A stretch of 64,000 nucleotides of DNA from JAGQVA01 sp033764335 (GTDB taxonomy: Bacteria; Bacteroidota; Bacteroidia; J057). Position 1 is the first letter of the stretch. Every line of letters starts with the position of its first letter. A model generated the notes under the pieces. That model was not told where the DNA came from. It saw only the letters and a program-made list of their open reading frames with translations, and did not search any database. The stretch lies in assembly GCA_033764335.1 (NCBI GenBank), contig JANRJC010000046.1, positions 8,331 through 72,330 of the forward strand, read 5' to 3'. The position numbers and the translations under genes were made by a program. Below are positions 17,495 through 26,689 of this stretch, in pieces.

Positions 17495-18766
17495 TTAAAC
17501 GAGTCCTTCCAGGTCTTTGCCAATATCGCGGCGGAAATATTTGCCTTCAAACTGAATTTTTTCAGCATTGAGAAGGGATTTATTTACAGCTTCCGAAATG
17601 GTTTCGCCAAAAGAACTGAGGGCCATTACCCTCCCGCCGTCGGTAACAACCTGGTCATTTACACTTTTTGTTCCGGCGTGGAAAATAAGGGAGTCTTTTA
17701 CCTCATTCATGCCCGTCAGGGTTTTTCCTTTGGCATACGATCCGGGATAACCGCCACTTACAAGCATGACCGTCACACAGGTCTGGGGGTCAACATCAAA
17801 GGCAATTTTATCGAGAGTTCCGTTTATGACTCCTTCACACAAGTCCACGAGGTCGGTTTTCAGCCGGGGCATCACGACTTCAGTTTCGGGGTCGCCGAGG
17901 CGCACATTGTATTCCAGCACCCAGGGGACTCCGTTTACCACCATGAGACCGATAAAAATAATTCCTTTATAGACGATGCCTTCCTGTTGAAGACCGTAAA
18001 GAGTGGGTTTGACGATTTCTTCCTCCACTTTTTCCATAAAAGCCGTATCGGCAAATGGCACCGGCGAAACCGCCCCCATTCCACCAGTATTTAGTCCGGT
18101 ATCGCCTTCGCCGATTCGTTTATAATCTTTAGCGGAAGGCAAAATTTTGTAGTTTTTGCCGTCTGTCAGGACAAAAACAGAAATTTCAATTCCGTTGAGA
18201 AACTCTTCGATAACGACCGTTTGGCCTGCACTGCCAAAAGCTTTACCACTAAGCATATCGCCGACTACTTCGTGGGCTTGGGCATGGGTCTCACAGATGA
18301 GAACCCCCTTTCCGGCGGCGAGGCCGCTGGCTTTGACCACCACAGGCAGCGCCTGACTATCCACAAAACGGAAGGCATCTTCTCGTTGGTCGGAAGTAAA
18401 TGAACCGTAAGCAGCCGTGGGAATACCGTACTTTTGCATAAATTTTTTGGAGAAATCTTTACTCCCCTCCAACTGCGCGCCCTGTTGGGTAGGTCCTACA
18501 ACCGGAATACCTTTTTCGGAGAGGAAGTCGGCCATTCCATCCACGAGCGGCTGCTCCGGGCCGATAAAAACAAAATCAATATGTTTTTCCTGAATAAAAT
18601 CATAAACCTCCGGAAAGAGGGTTGTATCAATTGCGACATTTTGGCCAATAGTGGATGTGCCTGCATTACCGGGAGCAATAAACAGGTTTTTGCAGCGGGG
18701 CGACTGTGCGAGTTTCCAGGCGAGGGCGTGCTCGCGGCCACCCGATCCGATGAGTAATATATTCAT
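17495..18766 (-). CDS. purD: Phosphoribosylamine-glycine ligase (GAR synthetase)
   Basis: This 423-residue protein has the full PurD layout: IGSGGREHALAWKLAQSP at the N-terminus, the ATP-grasp region with VVKASGLAAGKGV and VVIEEFLNGIEISVFVLTDG, and EYNVRLGDPETEVVMPRL near residue 290. It joins phosphoribosylamine and glycine with ATP in step two of purine synthesis and is cytosolic. Its start overlaps the stop of the upstream T9SS protein gene by 4 bases (ATGA), so the two are translationally coupled, an unrelated functional pairing. No other pur genes are in the window. Confidence 0.96.
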   Translation of the reverse strand: MNILLIGSGGREHALAWKLAQSPRCKNLFIAPGNAGTSTIGQNVAIDTTLFPEVYDFIQEKHIDFVFIGPEQPLVDGMADFLSEKGIPVVGPTQQGAQLEGSKDFSKKFMQKYGIPTAAYGSFTSDQREDAFRFVDSQALPVVVKASGLAAGKGVLICETHAQAHEVVGDMLSGKAFGSAGQTVVIEEFLNGIEISVFVLTDGKNYKILPSAKDYKRIGEGDTGLNTGGMGAVSPVPFADTAFMEKVEEEIVKPTLYGLQQEGIVYKGIIFIGLMVVNGVPWVLEYNVRLGDPETEVVMPRLKTDLVDLCEGVINGTLDKIAFDVDPQTCVTVMLVSGGYPGSYAKGKTLTGMNEVKDSLIFHAGTKSVNDQVVTDGGRVMALSSFGETISEAVNKSLLNAEKIQFEGKYFRRDIGKDLEGLV

Positions 18767-19905
18767 GAACGAAGAAGGATTTTCCCGGCAAGGCTGTATT
18801 TGCCGGTGGAAAGTTTGTAATAATAAACTCCGGCAGGATAGGAACTATTTTGCCAGATGATTTTATGTTCACCCGGAAAAATGTTCCCGGTGAAAGGGGA
18901 TTCGATCTCCTTACCGGAAACATCAAAAATAGTAAGTCGAATATCCGCGTATATCGCAGAGGTAACCCAAAAGGAGGTTTCTCCCCTATCTTGTGTAACC
19001 TGAAGCATGAGTTCCGAAGGAGAGAGATCGGGTTGTGTTGAAGTCATTAGCCCCGGGCCGAAGGTGATGCTGTTGGGATAAGAAAGACCACCGGTATTAA
19101 TAAAAACCTCACTGGTATTGTTGGGGATATTGTAGCGTTTGACATGATTGGCACCGGGTTCGCAGAGGTAAAGCAACCCTGCGGGGTCATACATATATCC
19201 TTCCGATCCCGTCAATCCGGTGGCGGGCTTGCTTAGTAGTGTTTTATTGCTAGCGTCGAAGATGATAATCTCTCCCAGTTCGAGGTCTTGTACATACATA
19301 TCCGGTCCGCGAAACCAGACTTTAATAGGACCTTCTACGACGCCGTTGGGAATGTATATTTCCGTCAGAACCCCTGTGGTGTCAAAACGCAAGATGTTGC
19401 CGTCTATACCTTCGGCATGAACGGCTACGTAAAGATTGCCTTCACTGTCCCAGGCGTGGCCTCCGGCCTGATTGAGGTTGGCTTTGGTAAACTCATCCAC
19501 AAAATTGCCGAGGGTATCGTAGCGGACGACCTTGCTTTTGGTGATGCCCCACTGGCTGATATAGAGATATCCATCGGGGCCCCAAGTCATTTTTGTGCCA
19601 TTGTCCAGCGGGTAGTTTTTGGTAAAATTGCCAATATAGGCACCTGTTTGCCCATTGTACATTTTTACCGCATTGTTAAATCTGCCCGTAACCAGAAGGT
19701 TTCCATTGGGGTGAAAAAGCACATCCTGGGGGGAGTTGAGCGACCCGGAGTTGGGCGTCACAAAGTCACCGATGTATTGGCCGGTATTTCCGTTATATCG
19801 TTTGACCGAATGTGTATTTTTGCTGCTGACGAATATATCCGGCAACTGCGCAGCCAGAAGCTTTGGTAGAAAACAAACAATTAAAAGCAGTAATCTGACA
19901 AACAT
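18763..19905 (-). CDS. Secreted beta-propeller protein with T9SS type A sorting domain
   Basis: The likely start at 19905 gives MFVRLLLLIVCF followed by a signal peptidase site near LLAAQ; an upstream ATG at 19938 would only lengthen the signal. About 280 residues form NHL/YVTN-like propeller repeats, seen as recurring VKRYNGNTGQYIGDFV, VKMYNGQTGAYIGNFT and VVRYDTLGNFVDEFT. The last 80 residues are a type A C-terminal domain (DIRLTIFDVSGKEIE, PAGVYYYKLSTG, KILLRS), which directs export through the T9SS to the surface. Role is unknown; propellers of this type often bind ligands. It overlaps purD by 4 bases. Confidence 0.85.
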   Translation of the reverse strand: MFVRLLLLIVCFLPKLLAAQLPDIFVSSKNTHSVKRYNGNTGQYIGDFVTPNSGSLNSPQDVLFHPNGNLLVTGRFNNAVKMYNGQTGAYIGNFTKNYPLDNGTKMTWGPDGYLYISQWGITKSKVVRYDTLGNFVDEFTKANLNQAGGHAWDSEGNLYVAVHAEGIDGNILRFDTTGVLTEIYIPNGVVEGPIKVWFRGPDMYVQDLELGEIIIFDASNKTLLSKPATGLTGSEGYMYDPAGLLYLCEPGANHVKRYNIPNNTSEVFINTGGLSYPNSITFGPGLMTSTQPDLSPSELMLQVTQDRGETSFWVTSAIYADIRLTIFDVSGKEIESPFTGNIFPGEHKIIWQNSSYPAGVYYYKLSTGKYSLAGKILLRS

Positions 19906-19941
19906 AAATAGCAGGGTTACATAAATGCAAACATACAAAAT

Positions 19942-21690
19942 TTACGTTTGTTCATCTGTAACAATCTGTTTGGCGATAGTAAAGAAAAACTGACTTCCGT
20001 TGCCGAGGGTGGATTCAACCCAGATACGTCCGTTGTGTTGAGAAACAATTTTTTTGCAGAGAGCCAGCCCAATACCGGTTCCTTCATAACGGTGGCTATT
20101 GTGCAGGCGCCGGAAAAGAAGGAAGATTTTTTCGTGGTATTCTTCCGCTATGCCAATTCCATTGTCACGAACACAGAATAACCAGTCGCTGTTTCGCTCT
20201 TCACAGGAAATATGGATTTCGGGCGGTGTGCCTTTGACCTGAAACTTTATCGCATTGGTAAGCAGATTCTGGAAAAGCTGATAGATTTTGGTTTTGTCCG
20301 CGATCAAATTTTTGGGACATTCCGTTACGGTAATGACTACCTGTTTTTCTTCGATTACCGGCTTAAGTTCCTGTTTGATTCCCGTAATGATCTTACCGAG
20401 ATTAATTTCATCGAGTCGGATTTTGCTGGTATTAACACGGGAGAACGTGAGCAGATCCCTTATGAGTTCGTGCATATTGCGTGAAGCAGAAATGATAAAC
20501 CCCATGTACTCTTCCTCTTCGGGACTTAGCTTGTTACCCATCATTTTTTTCAGCAACTGCGTAAAACTTATAATCGAACGAATGGGTGCCTGAAGGTCGT
20601 GAGAAGCGATATAGGCAAAGTTTTCCAGTTCCAGGTTAGAGGTTATATACTTTTGTAGCTCCCGGTTTTTTCCGTTTAAATCATCTATCTGTTGTTGGAT
20701 AATCTTTCGCTGAAGCACTTTTTCGGTAATGTCCTGAACCGTGGCAATTCCTCCGAGAAAATTTCCCGATTCATCATACAATCCCCTGACAGCCGCAATG
20801 GCATTAAATTTTTCGCCGTTTTTGCGTATGTATTTTTTTTCATGGTAAAAGGAAGAAATCTCCTTGCGGGCTAGCTTTTCAAAAAAAGCTATGCTTGCGG
20901 GAAGGGCCTCCGGATCGGTGATGGCAATAACACTCTGGTTTTTAAGTTCTTCCCGGGAATAACCCATCATTTCGACAAAAGCCTGATTAAAGTCCAGAAA
21001 CCGGGTTTCCGTATCCACCAGGACAATCCCGTAGAGATTATTTTCAAATAGACTATAATACTGTACTTCACTTTTCCGCCGGGCAATTTCACTTTGGATA
21101 AGGTTTTGAGTATTGATTTCCGAATCCGTAATAATTTTCCGAAAAAGAACCACCAGGCTGATTAGTTTGGTAAACATTACCACAAAAAACATCATGATCA
21201 GCACTTGATTGTATAGTATATAGTTGCCTTCTGGAATAGATGGTTTCTCCACATAAGTCTCCAGAGTCAGCATAATCATACCCAAACTGCATATAGCGAA
21301 GAAAAAGCCATTGGCAAATTTTTTATTCTCCAGATACAAAAAAGCGGACAGGCTGATAGGAATCATCATTACCGATTCGTAATAAATCTGTGGCATGGAG
21401 AGCGCCGCCGAAATCACCAAAGATGCCGCCGTGAAGATAAAAAAACTCACCCCCCATACCACACGTTTCTGGTAGAATAGCCAGATGCTTAAAGGATATA
21501 AAATCATAGGGGTTCCCAGAAATATATAAACCACAGGACTTCCATAACCGGCTATAACCAATGACCAAAATATCACAACATCCGTGATCAAAGCACTCCA
21601 ACTGTCAAAAAGAAAAATTTTCTTTCTGTTATACGATTCCAATGAGCTGGGAGAGATGATCTTTCTGATTTGCAAATTTGGCCTGAACAT
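19942..21690 (-). CDS. Membrane-bound PAS-domain sensor histidine kinase
   Basis: This 582-residue protein has about six membrane helices in residues 25-185, a short linker, a PAS/PAC module (residues about 205-330, with FLDFNQAFVEMMGYSREEL and GGIATVQDITE), a coiled segment and a kinase core. The phosphoacceptor His is in IASHDLQAPIRSI; the ATPase has LLTNAIKFQ (N box), RDNGIGIAEEYHEKIF (G1/F) and GTGIGLALCKKIV (G2). It should autophosphorylate in response to a membrane or PAS-sensed signal. No response regulator gene is adjacent, so the partner is elsewhere. The gap to the divergent PorV-like gene is 126 bases. Confidence 0.92.
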   Translation of the reverse strand: MFRPNLQIRKIISPSSLESYNRKKIFLFDSWSALITDVVIFWSLVIAGYGSPVVYIFLGTPMILYPLSIWLFYQKRVVWGVSFFIFTAASLVISAALSMPQIYYESVMMIPISLSAFLYLENKKFANGFFFAICSLGMIMLTLETYVEKPSIPEGNYILYNQVLIMMFFVVMFTKLISLVVLFRKIITDSEINTQNLIQSEIARRKSEVQYYSLFENNLYGIVLVDTETRFLDFNQAFVEMMGYSREELKNQSVIAITDPEALPASIAFFEKLARKEISSFYHEKKYIRKNGEKFNAIAAVRGLYDESGNFLGGIATVQDITEKVLQRKIIQQQIDDLNGKNRELQKYITSNLELENFAYIASHDLQAPIRSIISFTQLLKKMMGNKLSPEEEEYMGFIISASRNMHELIRDLLTFSRVNTSKIRLDEINLGKIITGIKQELKPVIEEKQVVITVTECPKNLIADKTKIYQLFQNLLTNAIKFQVKGTPPEIHISCEERNSDWLFCVRDNGIGIAEEYHEKIFLLFRRLHNSHRYEGTGIGLALCKKIVSQHNGRIWVESTLGNGSQFFFTIAKQIVTDEQT

Positions 21691-21816
21691 ATTGTATGAC
21701 GGCTATCTGTTTTATACCCCGAATTTTCGTAATGGTGAAAGTGCTAATTTAAGCAGAAATTTGGTCACGTTATTTTTCTGAAGTAAATATTCTACCAAAC
21801 TTACGATAGCTTTTAT

Positions 21817-22890
21817 ATGAAACATTTCATTTTTTCGGTATTAGCTACTTTTCCTCTGTGGATACAGGCGCAGTATTATTCTGCTTTTCAGAATGAATAC
21901 TTCTTTGGTCGGATGCCCGTCGTGAAAGCAGAAGCCATGGGTCAGACCGAAGTAGCCCTCGGAGGCACCGTTCCCTCCCTCTTTTACAACCCTGCCGGGA
22001 TCGGAATTATTGAAAATCAGGAAATTACCCTGGTATCTTCCGGCCCTTATTACCTATTGACAGAAGCGGATAATTATTTTGTGGGTTATGCCCGCAGATT
22101 CCATCCCAAACTTGTGGCAGCCGCCAGTTTCCATCAGTTTGCTACCGGTCCTTCGGCTTTTGAAATCGAAATCAACGGGGTGTTTTATCCGATAGATAAA
22201 CCCAAAACCACCAACTTCGCACTTACCGTTGCGGCAACACCCATCAAAAACCTCCATGCGGGGATAAATTTTAATTATTTCCGATGGAAATACATCAACG
22301 ACCTCTCGCGTGCAACTACTTTTCATTTTGATGCCGGAGTACTTTATGAGATTCCCGTATCAGATACCCGCAAACTCAGCCTCGGTGCTTCGGTCACCAA
22401 TCTTTTTTTTGATCGGATTTCATTTGAAAGTCCTGCCGGAGATTTCGGAGAAAATGCTCTCCCCGTAATTGCTCGTTTGGGTGCCGCTTATCGCATGAAG
22501 ACAATCCTTTCCCCTCCCGGGGCTGAACCCGGAGACGTGGACATTCTTATCGCCGTTGAATATCAAAATCTTCTCAACAGCGAATTCCATACCGCTTTTC
22601 GAATAGGCTCAGAATGGGTTTTTTATAAGGTATTTGCCTTCAGACTGGGGGCTTATACCCATACGGAAGATGATTTTGGTGTAAGCACTAACTACTCCCG
22701 GATCAGAGATATCACCTATGGGTTTGGTATCATTCTTCCCCTTTCTACTTGGTGTGAAGGGAAAATCCCTTTTGATGCCCACCTCGATTACACGAGCCTA
22801 AAACAGCCCCCTGCAACAAGCTCCTTTGGCCGTCTCCCTAATATGCGGGGGTTTAGCCTTCGTATGGTTTTCCCGGTTTCTTCCCGCTAA
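21817..22890 (+). CDS. PorV/PorQ-like outer-membrane barrel protein
   Basis: This 357-residue protein has a Sec signal ending LWIQAQ. The mature part has the PorV/PorQ family features: an AEAMGQTEVALGGTVPSLFYNPAGIG segment just after the signal, then regular amphipathic strands to the C-terminus ending RMVFPVSSR. PorV carries T9SS cargo to the sortase at the outer membrane; PorQ works with it. Paralogues are common in Bacteroidota, and this one is not near other por genes, so its exact role is uncertain. The next gene also encodes a barrel-like protein 18 bases on. Confidence 0.78.
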   Translation: MKHFIFSVLATFPLWIQAQYYSAFQNEYFFGRMPVVKAEAMGQTEVALGGTVPSLFYNPAGIGIIENQEITLVSSGPYYLLTEADNYFVGYARRFHPKLVAAASFHQFATGPSAFEIEINGVFYPIDKPKTTNFALTVAATPIKNLHAGINFNYFRWKYINDLSRATTFHFDAGVLYEIPVSDTRKLSLGASVTNLFFDRISFESPAGDFGENALPVIARLGAAYRMKTILSPPGAEPGDVDILIAVEYQNLLNSEFHTAFRIGSEWVFYKVFAFRLGAYTHTEDDFGVSTNYSRIRDITYGFGIILPLSTWCEGKIPFDAHLDYTSLKQPPATSSFGRLPNMRGFSLRMVFPVSSR

Positions 22891-22908
22891 CCTTCAATCT
22901 TAATTATC

Positions 22909-23610
22909 ATGAAATTTTTTTATAAATATTTACTCCTCCTGTTTGCAGGTTTGATGATATCGTCTCTACACGCGCAACCCTTCTCCGGTTACCAGACGAT
23001 CGGGGTACACACTTGGTATTTTTCGGTTTCATGGCAGGGAAAACCGCTGTTGGGACTAGGGTATAACCTCCGAATTGCCGGACGAACGTTTACCGACCTC
23101 AACGCCGAATGGCGTTTCCCGATTGATCAGGTTTATAACATGGATGATTATCAGGTTATCTTCGGGATGTACAAACCATTTGCCGTAAGAAAATGGTTTA
23201 TGTCAATGGGAGTACACGGAAGAATAGATAAACATACCAACGACAGCAGTTCCATTACCAATCTCGGGTTAGCTCTTACTCTGCTACCCAGCTATACCTA
23301 CGCTTCCTCTCTGAACGATGGAGCTTACGGTACGACAGGACTTCGGGCCACTTATATGCCTGTACTTGCTTCCAAAATCAAAATAGGTTCTGCCACACCT
23401 CAATGGAAAACGCTTACCGGACACCGGGTGGAAGCGGGTGGGCATTTGGATTTCCATTATGAAAGAACCGTCAGTCTGGTTACAAACGGCTTTTTTACCC
23501 GCACATGGAGTAAAGACGAAAGTTTATTTCGGGAAAACAGCGACCAATGGCGACCGAATGGAGACTTATACTTCGGCACAACTTATTATCTTAAGCGTTT
23601 GAAGTTTTAA
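22909..23610 (+). CDS. Predicted outer-membrane beta-barrel protein
   Basis: I do not recognise a named family. The 233-residue protein has a signal peptide (residues 1-22, ending LHAQP), then alternating hydrophobic strands rich in Tyr and Trp, such as HTWYFSVSWQGKPLLGLGY and YASSLNDGAYGTTGLRATY. It ends in TTYYLKRLKF, with a terminal Phe typical of barrel proteins inserted by BamA. It follows the PorV-like gene by 18 bases and shares its transcript, ending at the hairpin at 23627-23666. Function is unknown. Confidence 0.7.
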   Translation: MKFFYKYLLLLFAGLMISSLHAQPFSGYQTIGVHTWYFSVSWQGKPLLGLGYNLRIAGRTFTDLNAEWRFPIDQVYNMDDYQVIFGMYKPFAVRKWFMSMGVHGRIDKHTNDSSSITNLGLALTLLPSYTYASSLNDGAYGTTGLRATYMPVLASKIKIGSATPQWKTLTGHRVEAGGHLDFHYERTVSLVTNGFFTRTWSKDESLFRENSDQWRPNGDLYFGTTYYLKRLKF

Positions 23611-23626
23611 ACCGCGAGAGATAATA

Positions 23627-23666
23627 AAAAACGGCTATTCTGTTGCGAAGCAGAATAGCCGTTTTT
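23627..23666. terminator. Bidirectional intrinsic terminator
   Basis: A 16-bp perfect stem (23627-23642 pairing with 23651-23666) has an 8-base loop. Its outer five pairs are A/T, giving a T tract on either strand. It lies between the convergent barrel gene and the YceI gene, 17 bases from each stop, and should end transcription from both sides. Confidence 0.9.
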
Positions 23667-23682
23667 ATGTATATAGACAGAT

Positions 23683-24264
23683 TTACTGTGCTACAACTTC
23701 ATCAAGTTCTACGTTACAGGTAATGGCCACCTCGTCGGCAACTACCAGTCCACCGGTTTCCACTGCACGATTCCATTGTAATCCGTAATCAAAACGGTTG
23801 ACAACTCCCGTGATTTTAAACCCGGCTTTTTTACCGCGACCACCGGCAACCGTGCCATTATACACTACATCAAACTTTATCGGTTTGGTAGTACCACGCA
23901 TGGTGAAATCGCCTTCCAGAAAGTATTTTTTGCCTTTTTTAACGAGTTTTCCATTGAATTTTACTTCCGGATGATTTTCTGCATCAAAAAAGTCTGGGCC
24001 TTTCAGGTGCCCGTCGCGGCGTTCGTTACCCGTATCAATGGAGGATACTTTTGCGACAAATTCAATTTTTGCTCCGTTGAAATCGGGAGTTGTACTGACA
24101 ACGCTTCCATCAAAGTCATTAAACTGACCTTCGACTTCTGAAATGAGCATGTGAGTGGTGGTGAATTTAATGCCCGTATGGGACTTGTCCAGTTTCCAAC
24201 TGGTCTGAGCCTGAACTCCTATTACGAGGCAGGCGAGGGTTAAAAGTGTTGTGAATGTCTTCAT
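23683..24264 (-). CDS. YceI family periplasmic lipid-binding protein
   Basis: This 193-residue protein has a Sec signal (residues 1-19, ending IGVQAQ) and a YceI lipocalin-like barrel: WKLDKSHTGIKFTTTHMLIS, FDGSVVSTTPDF, DGHLKGPDFFDAENHPEVKF, GDFTMRGTTKPIKFDV and FKITGVVNRFDYGLQWN. YceI proteins bind isoprenoid or other amphiphilic molecules; the ligand here is unknown. Length fits the family. Its 3' end faces the bidirectional terminator, and it appears to be a single-gene unit. Confidence 0.93.
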   Translation of the reverse strand: MKTFTTLLTLACLVIGVQAQTSWKLDKSHTGIKFTTTHMLISEVEGQFNDFDGSVVSTTPDFNGAKIEFVAKVSSIDTGNERRDGHLKGPDFFDAENHPEVKFNGKLVKKGKKYFLEGDFTMRGTTKPIKFDVVYNGTVAGGRGKKAGFKITGVVNRFDYGLQWNRAVETGGLVVADEVAITCNVELDEVVAQ

Positions 24265-24338
24265 TTTTTAGTTTTAAGTGGTTACAAAATAGTCGGGCGC
24301 TCCAAATTCAGATTTATTAGACAGTTAGTACGTTCCTT

Positions 24339-25223
24339 TTATTCCTTTAGATTCAAAATATCTATCGAAAAGGTTGCCTCAAATTCTCTTCCGGGCAGAA
24401 GCGTAACAATCCCCTCCTTTGTCTCCAGCCGCTGATCGGTATCGGTACTGTCGGCAATGCCCAGCCAGGGTTCGATGCACACATAAGGTGCCTGGGGTTT
24501 GGCCCAGATGCCCAGATACGGCCATCCTTTGAAATTTACGCGGAGTACAGGACCGGAGAGGTTATGATTTAAACTCACCGATGACGACTGTAAGTTTTTG
24601 AATATCAATGCGTCCTGATCAAAAAGATGGGAGTGTAAAGGCAGCCGGTTTTGGTTGTCCAAAACTAATCGCCCCTGACCGCTAATGATTCCTCCGCCGT
24701 CCAGATCCCAGGTCGGGGCATATTCTGTATGCTCAAAGTGGAGGTGATAATCCTCATATTTTTCGCCTTCTTTCAGCGGGCATTTAAAGGCCGGATGGCC
24801 ACCCAGTGAAAACAACAGGTTTTTTTCACCAGTATTTCTGACGGTATGTGAGATATATAGGCTGTTTTCTTTTAGGATAAAAGCGATCTGCATTTCAAAC
24901 TCAAAGGGGTAAACCCTCAGAGAATCTGGGTCGCTTTTCAAGGAAAAAATAAGCAAATCATTTGATTTTTGAATAAGTTTTACCTTATCATTTTTCCGAA
25001 AAAACCCATGCCGGGGCAATTGATACGATTTTCCGTCATAAAGATAGGTATTGTCTTTTAATGTTCCGACGATGGGAAAGAGTACGGGGGCAAAACTGCC
25101 CCATATCTGGGGATTTCCATCCCACATATATTCCTGGCCGGTGGCCAGAGAACGAATACGGCAAAGTTCTGCACCAGCGGTTTGTACCGCAATCTCAAGG
25201 GTTTCGTTTTGAATAATTTCCAT
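24339..25223 (-). CDS. Aldose 1-epimerase family protein
   Basis: This 294-residue protein matches the galactose mutarotase-like beta-sandwich: ELCRIRSLATGQEYMWDGNP near residue 20, LFPIVGTLKDNTY, the conserved LPRHGFFR carrying an active-site His, SLGGHPAFKCPL with the second His, and CIEPWLGIADS. It is the LacX/YeaD-like branch, cytosolic, and probably interconverts alpha and beta anomers of a hexose or hexose-phosphate. It follows the SDR gene by 31 bases on the same strand. Substrate is unknown. Confidence 0.88.
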   Translation of the reverse strand: MEIIQNETLEIAVQTAGAELCRIRSLATGQEYMWDGNPQIWGSFAPVLFPIVGTLKDNTYLYDGKSYQLPRHGFFRKNDKVKLIQKSNDLLIFSLKSDPDSLRVYPFEFEMQIAFILKENSLYISHTVRNTGEKNLLFSLGGHPAFKCPLKEGEKYEDYHLHFEHTEYAPTWDLDGGGIISGQGRLVLDNQNRLPLHSHLFDQDALIFKNLQSSSVSLNHNLSGPVLRVNFKGWPYLGIWAKPQAPYVCIEPWLGIADSTDTDQRLETKEGIVTLLPGREFEATFSIDILNLKE

Positions 25224-25254
25224 GCGGGAGCTTTGAATTCAATCGGTTAAAACT

Positions 25255-26049
25255 TTAACGGGCACTTACCCGCGTTACAATCCTGCGAAATAACGCAGGA
25301 ATAAAACGTTTAAAAAACACCATCAGTATTTCTTTTCCACCAATGGTCACTTCCGGTTTGTTTTTCCGGATTGCCGTTATGATTTTTTCCGCACATACTT
25401 CTGCCGGCATACCCTTTTCCTGCCCCGGATCCATAATTCCCTGAGCAGTTCCGTCTTCCCGGATTGCGTTTAGCGAAATTTGCGTGCGGATTTGTCCGGG
25501 ATTTATCACGGTAACTCGTATGTTTTCAGATTTAAGTTCGAATAAAGCCGTTTCAAAAAAACCGTCTAGCGCGTGTTTGGAGGCGGCATAAGCCGAGCGT
25601 AGCGGGAACCCAAACTTACCGGTGAGGCTACTGATGGCCACAAGATGCCCATCCTTTTGTTTTTGCATCCAGGGAAGTACCGCCTTTGTCAGGGCAATTT
25701 GTCCAAAATAATTTACCTCCATGATCCGGCGGTCAATTTCCAGTGGCGTATCCTTAAGCAGAGAACGCTGGCTGATGCCACCATTGTTGATAAGAATATC
25801 AATTTTGCCGTGAAATTTTACCTGAGCCGCAACAAGGATTCCTACTTCGGAAGTGTCTGCAAGGTCAAGCGGCACGATCGTTACCTGGTTTTTCTTTTCT
25901 CCACAATTGGCTCTGACCCGCTCCATTTCGCTCACCCTTCGGGCAGAGGCAATGACTTTTGCCCCCTGATTGACAAAAACATATACCAGGGCTTCCCCAA
26001 TGCCGGAAGAAGCACCCGTAATCCACACGACTTTGTTGTTGAAATACAT
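25255..26049 (-). CDS. SDR family oxidoreductase
   Basis: This 264-residue classical short-chain dehydrogenase has a cofactor motif TGASSGIGEA near residue 11, NNGG near residue 88, catalytic Ser in AISSLTGKFGFP, and Tyr/Lys in YAASKHALDG. The following VTVINPGQIRTQIS and C-terminal FKRFIPALFRRIV resemble the DltE/DHRS7-like branch, which acts on lipids or steroid-like molecules. Substrate is unknown. The start is shared by a divergent 169-base region with the hsp20 gene. Confidence 0.9.
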   Translation of the reverse strand: MYFNNKVVWITGASSGIGEALVYVFVNQGAKVIASARRVSEMERVRANCGEKKNQVTIVPLDLADTSEVGILVAAQVKFHGKIDILINNGGISQRSLLKDTPLEIDRRIMEVNYFGQIALTKAVLPWMQKQKDGHLVAISSLTGKFGFPLRSAYAASKHALDGFFETALFELKSENIRVTVINPGQIRTQISLNAIREDGTAQGIMDPGQEKGMPAEVCAEKIITAIRKNKPEVTIGGKEILMVFFKRFIPALFRRIVTRVSAR

Positions 26050-26218
26050 AAATATTGTCCCGCCAATAGTAATTCAAAGCGCTGTAAACCTTCGCAATAT
26101 AGGAAGGAAAGCCCTGCCAAACTGCCATATTGACAAGTATTTTCAGTCAAAAAGACAAGAAAACCCCCATGGCATCAGGATTGCGGGCATATAAGAAATA
26201 ATTAAAATACCTGTCTTA

Positions 26219-26671
26219 ATGAACAATGAATACAAACCTGAGGATTTCTTCCAAAGTTTTAAGGAGGGGTTTTCAGAACTTCAAAAAAAGGTCGGCGGGT
26301 TTATGGATGACGTGTTTAGCGGCGAAGGATCAGGCTCAGAATTGCGAGTCCGGTCGGATGTCTATCTTACACGGGACCAATATGTGATCGAACTGGAAAT
26401 ACCGGGCGTGAAAAAAGAGGATGTATCTATCCAGATTCACGACGGGATTCTGAATGTCAAAGGAACCAAATTCCCTGTAGAAAACGCCGAAAACTTTGTT
26501 TATATAAAACAGGAGCGGCAGTATGGGAGTTTTCTCAAATCTTTCACACTGCCTGTAAGCGTAGTGATGGAGGAAGTTAAAGCAAAGTATGAAACGGGTC
26601 TGCTCATTATCCGTTTTCCTCGCAATGTGGAAGGCGATACGGAAGATTCCAGCAAAATAAATATTGAATAA
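26219..26671 (+). CDS. Hsp20/alpha-crystallin small heat shock protein
   Basis: This 150-residue protein has a central alpha-crystallin domain (residues about 40-135): VRSDVYLTRDQYVIELEIPGVKKEDVSIQIHDG-like strands, YIKQERQYGSFLKSFTLP, and VKAKYETGLLIIRFP with the conserved G-L motif. It is an ATP-independent holdase that keeps unfolding proteins soluble. It lies 18 bases upstream of dnaK on the same strand, so both are probably made together; holdase and foldase act in sequence. No IxI tail is obvious beyond KINIE at the end. Confidence 0.92.
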   Translation: MNNEYKPEDFFQSFKEGFSELQKKVGGFMDDVFSGEGSGSELRVRSDVYLTRDQYVIELEIPGVKKEDVSIQIHDGILNVKGTKFPVENAENFVYIKQERQYGSFLKSFTLPVSVVMEEVKAKYETGLLIIRFPRNVEGDTEDSSKINIE

Positions 26672-26689
26672 TATCAAAATAAACATCAG

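Noticed and set aside
26050..26218. Heat-shock type promoter before hsp20
   Set aside because: A TTGACA and a CCCCCAT are present, but at the wrong distance for the sigma-32 pattern.
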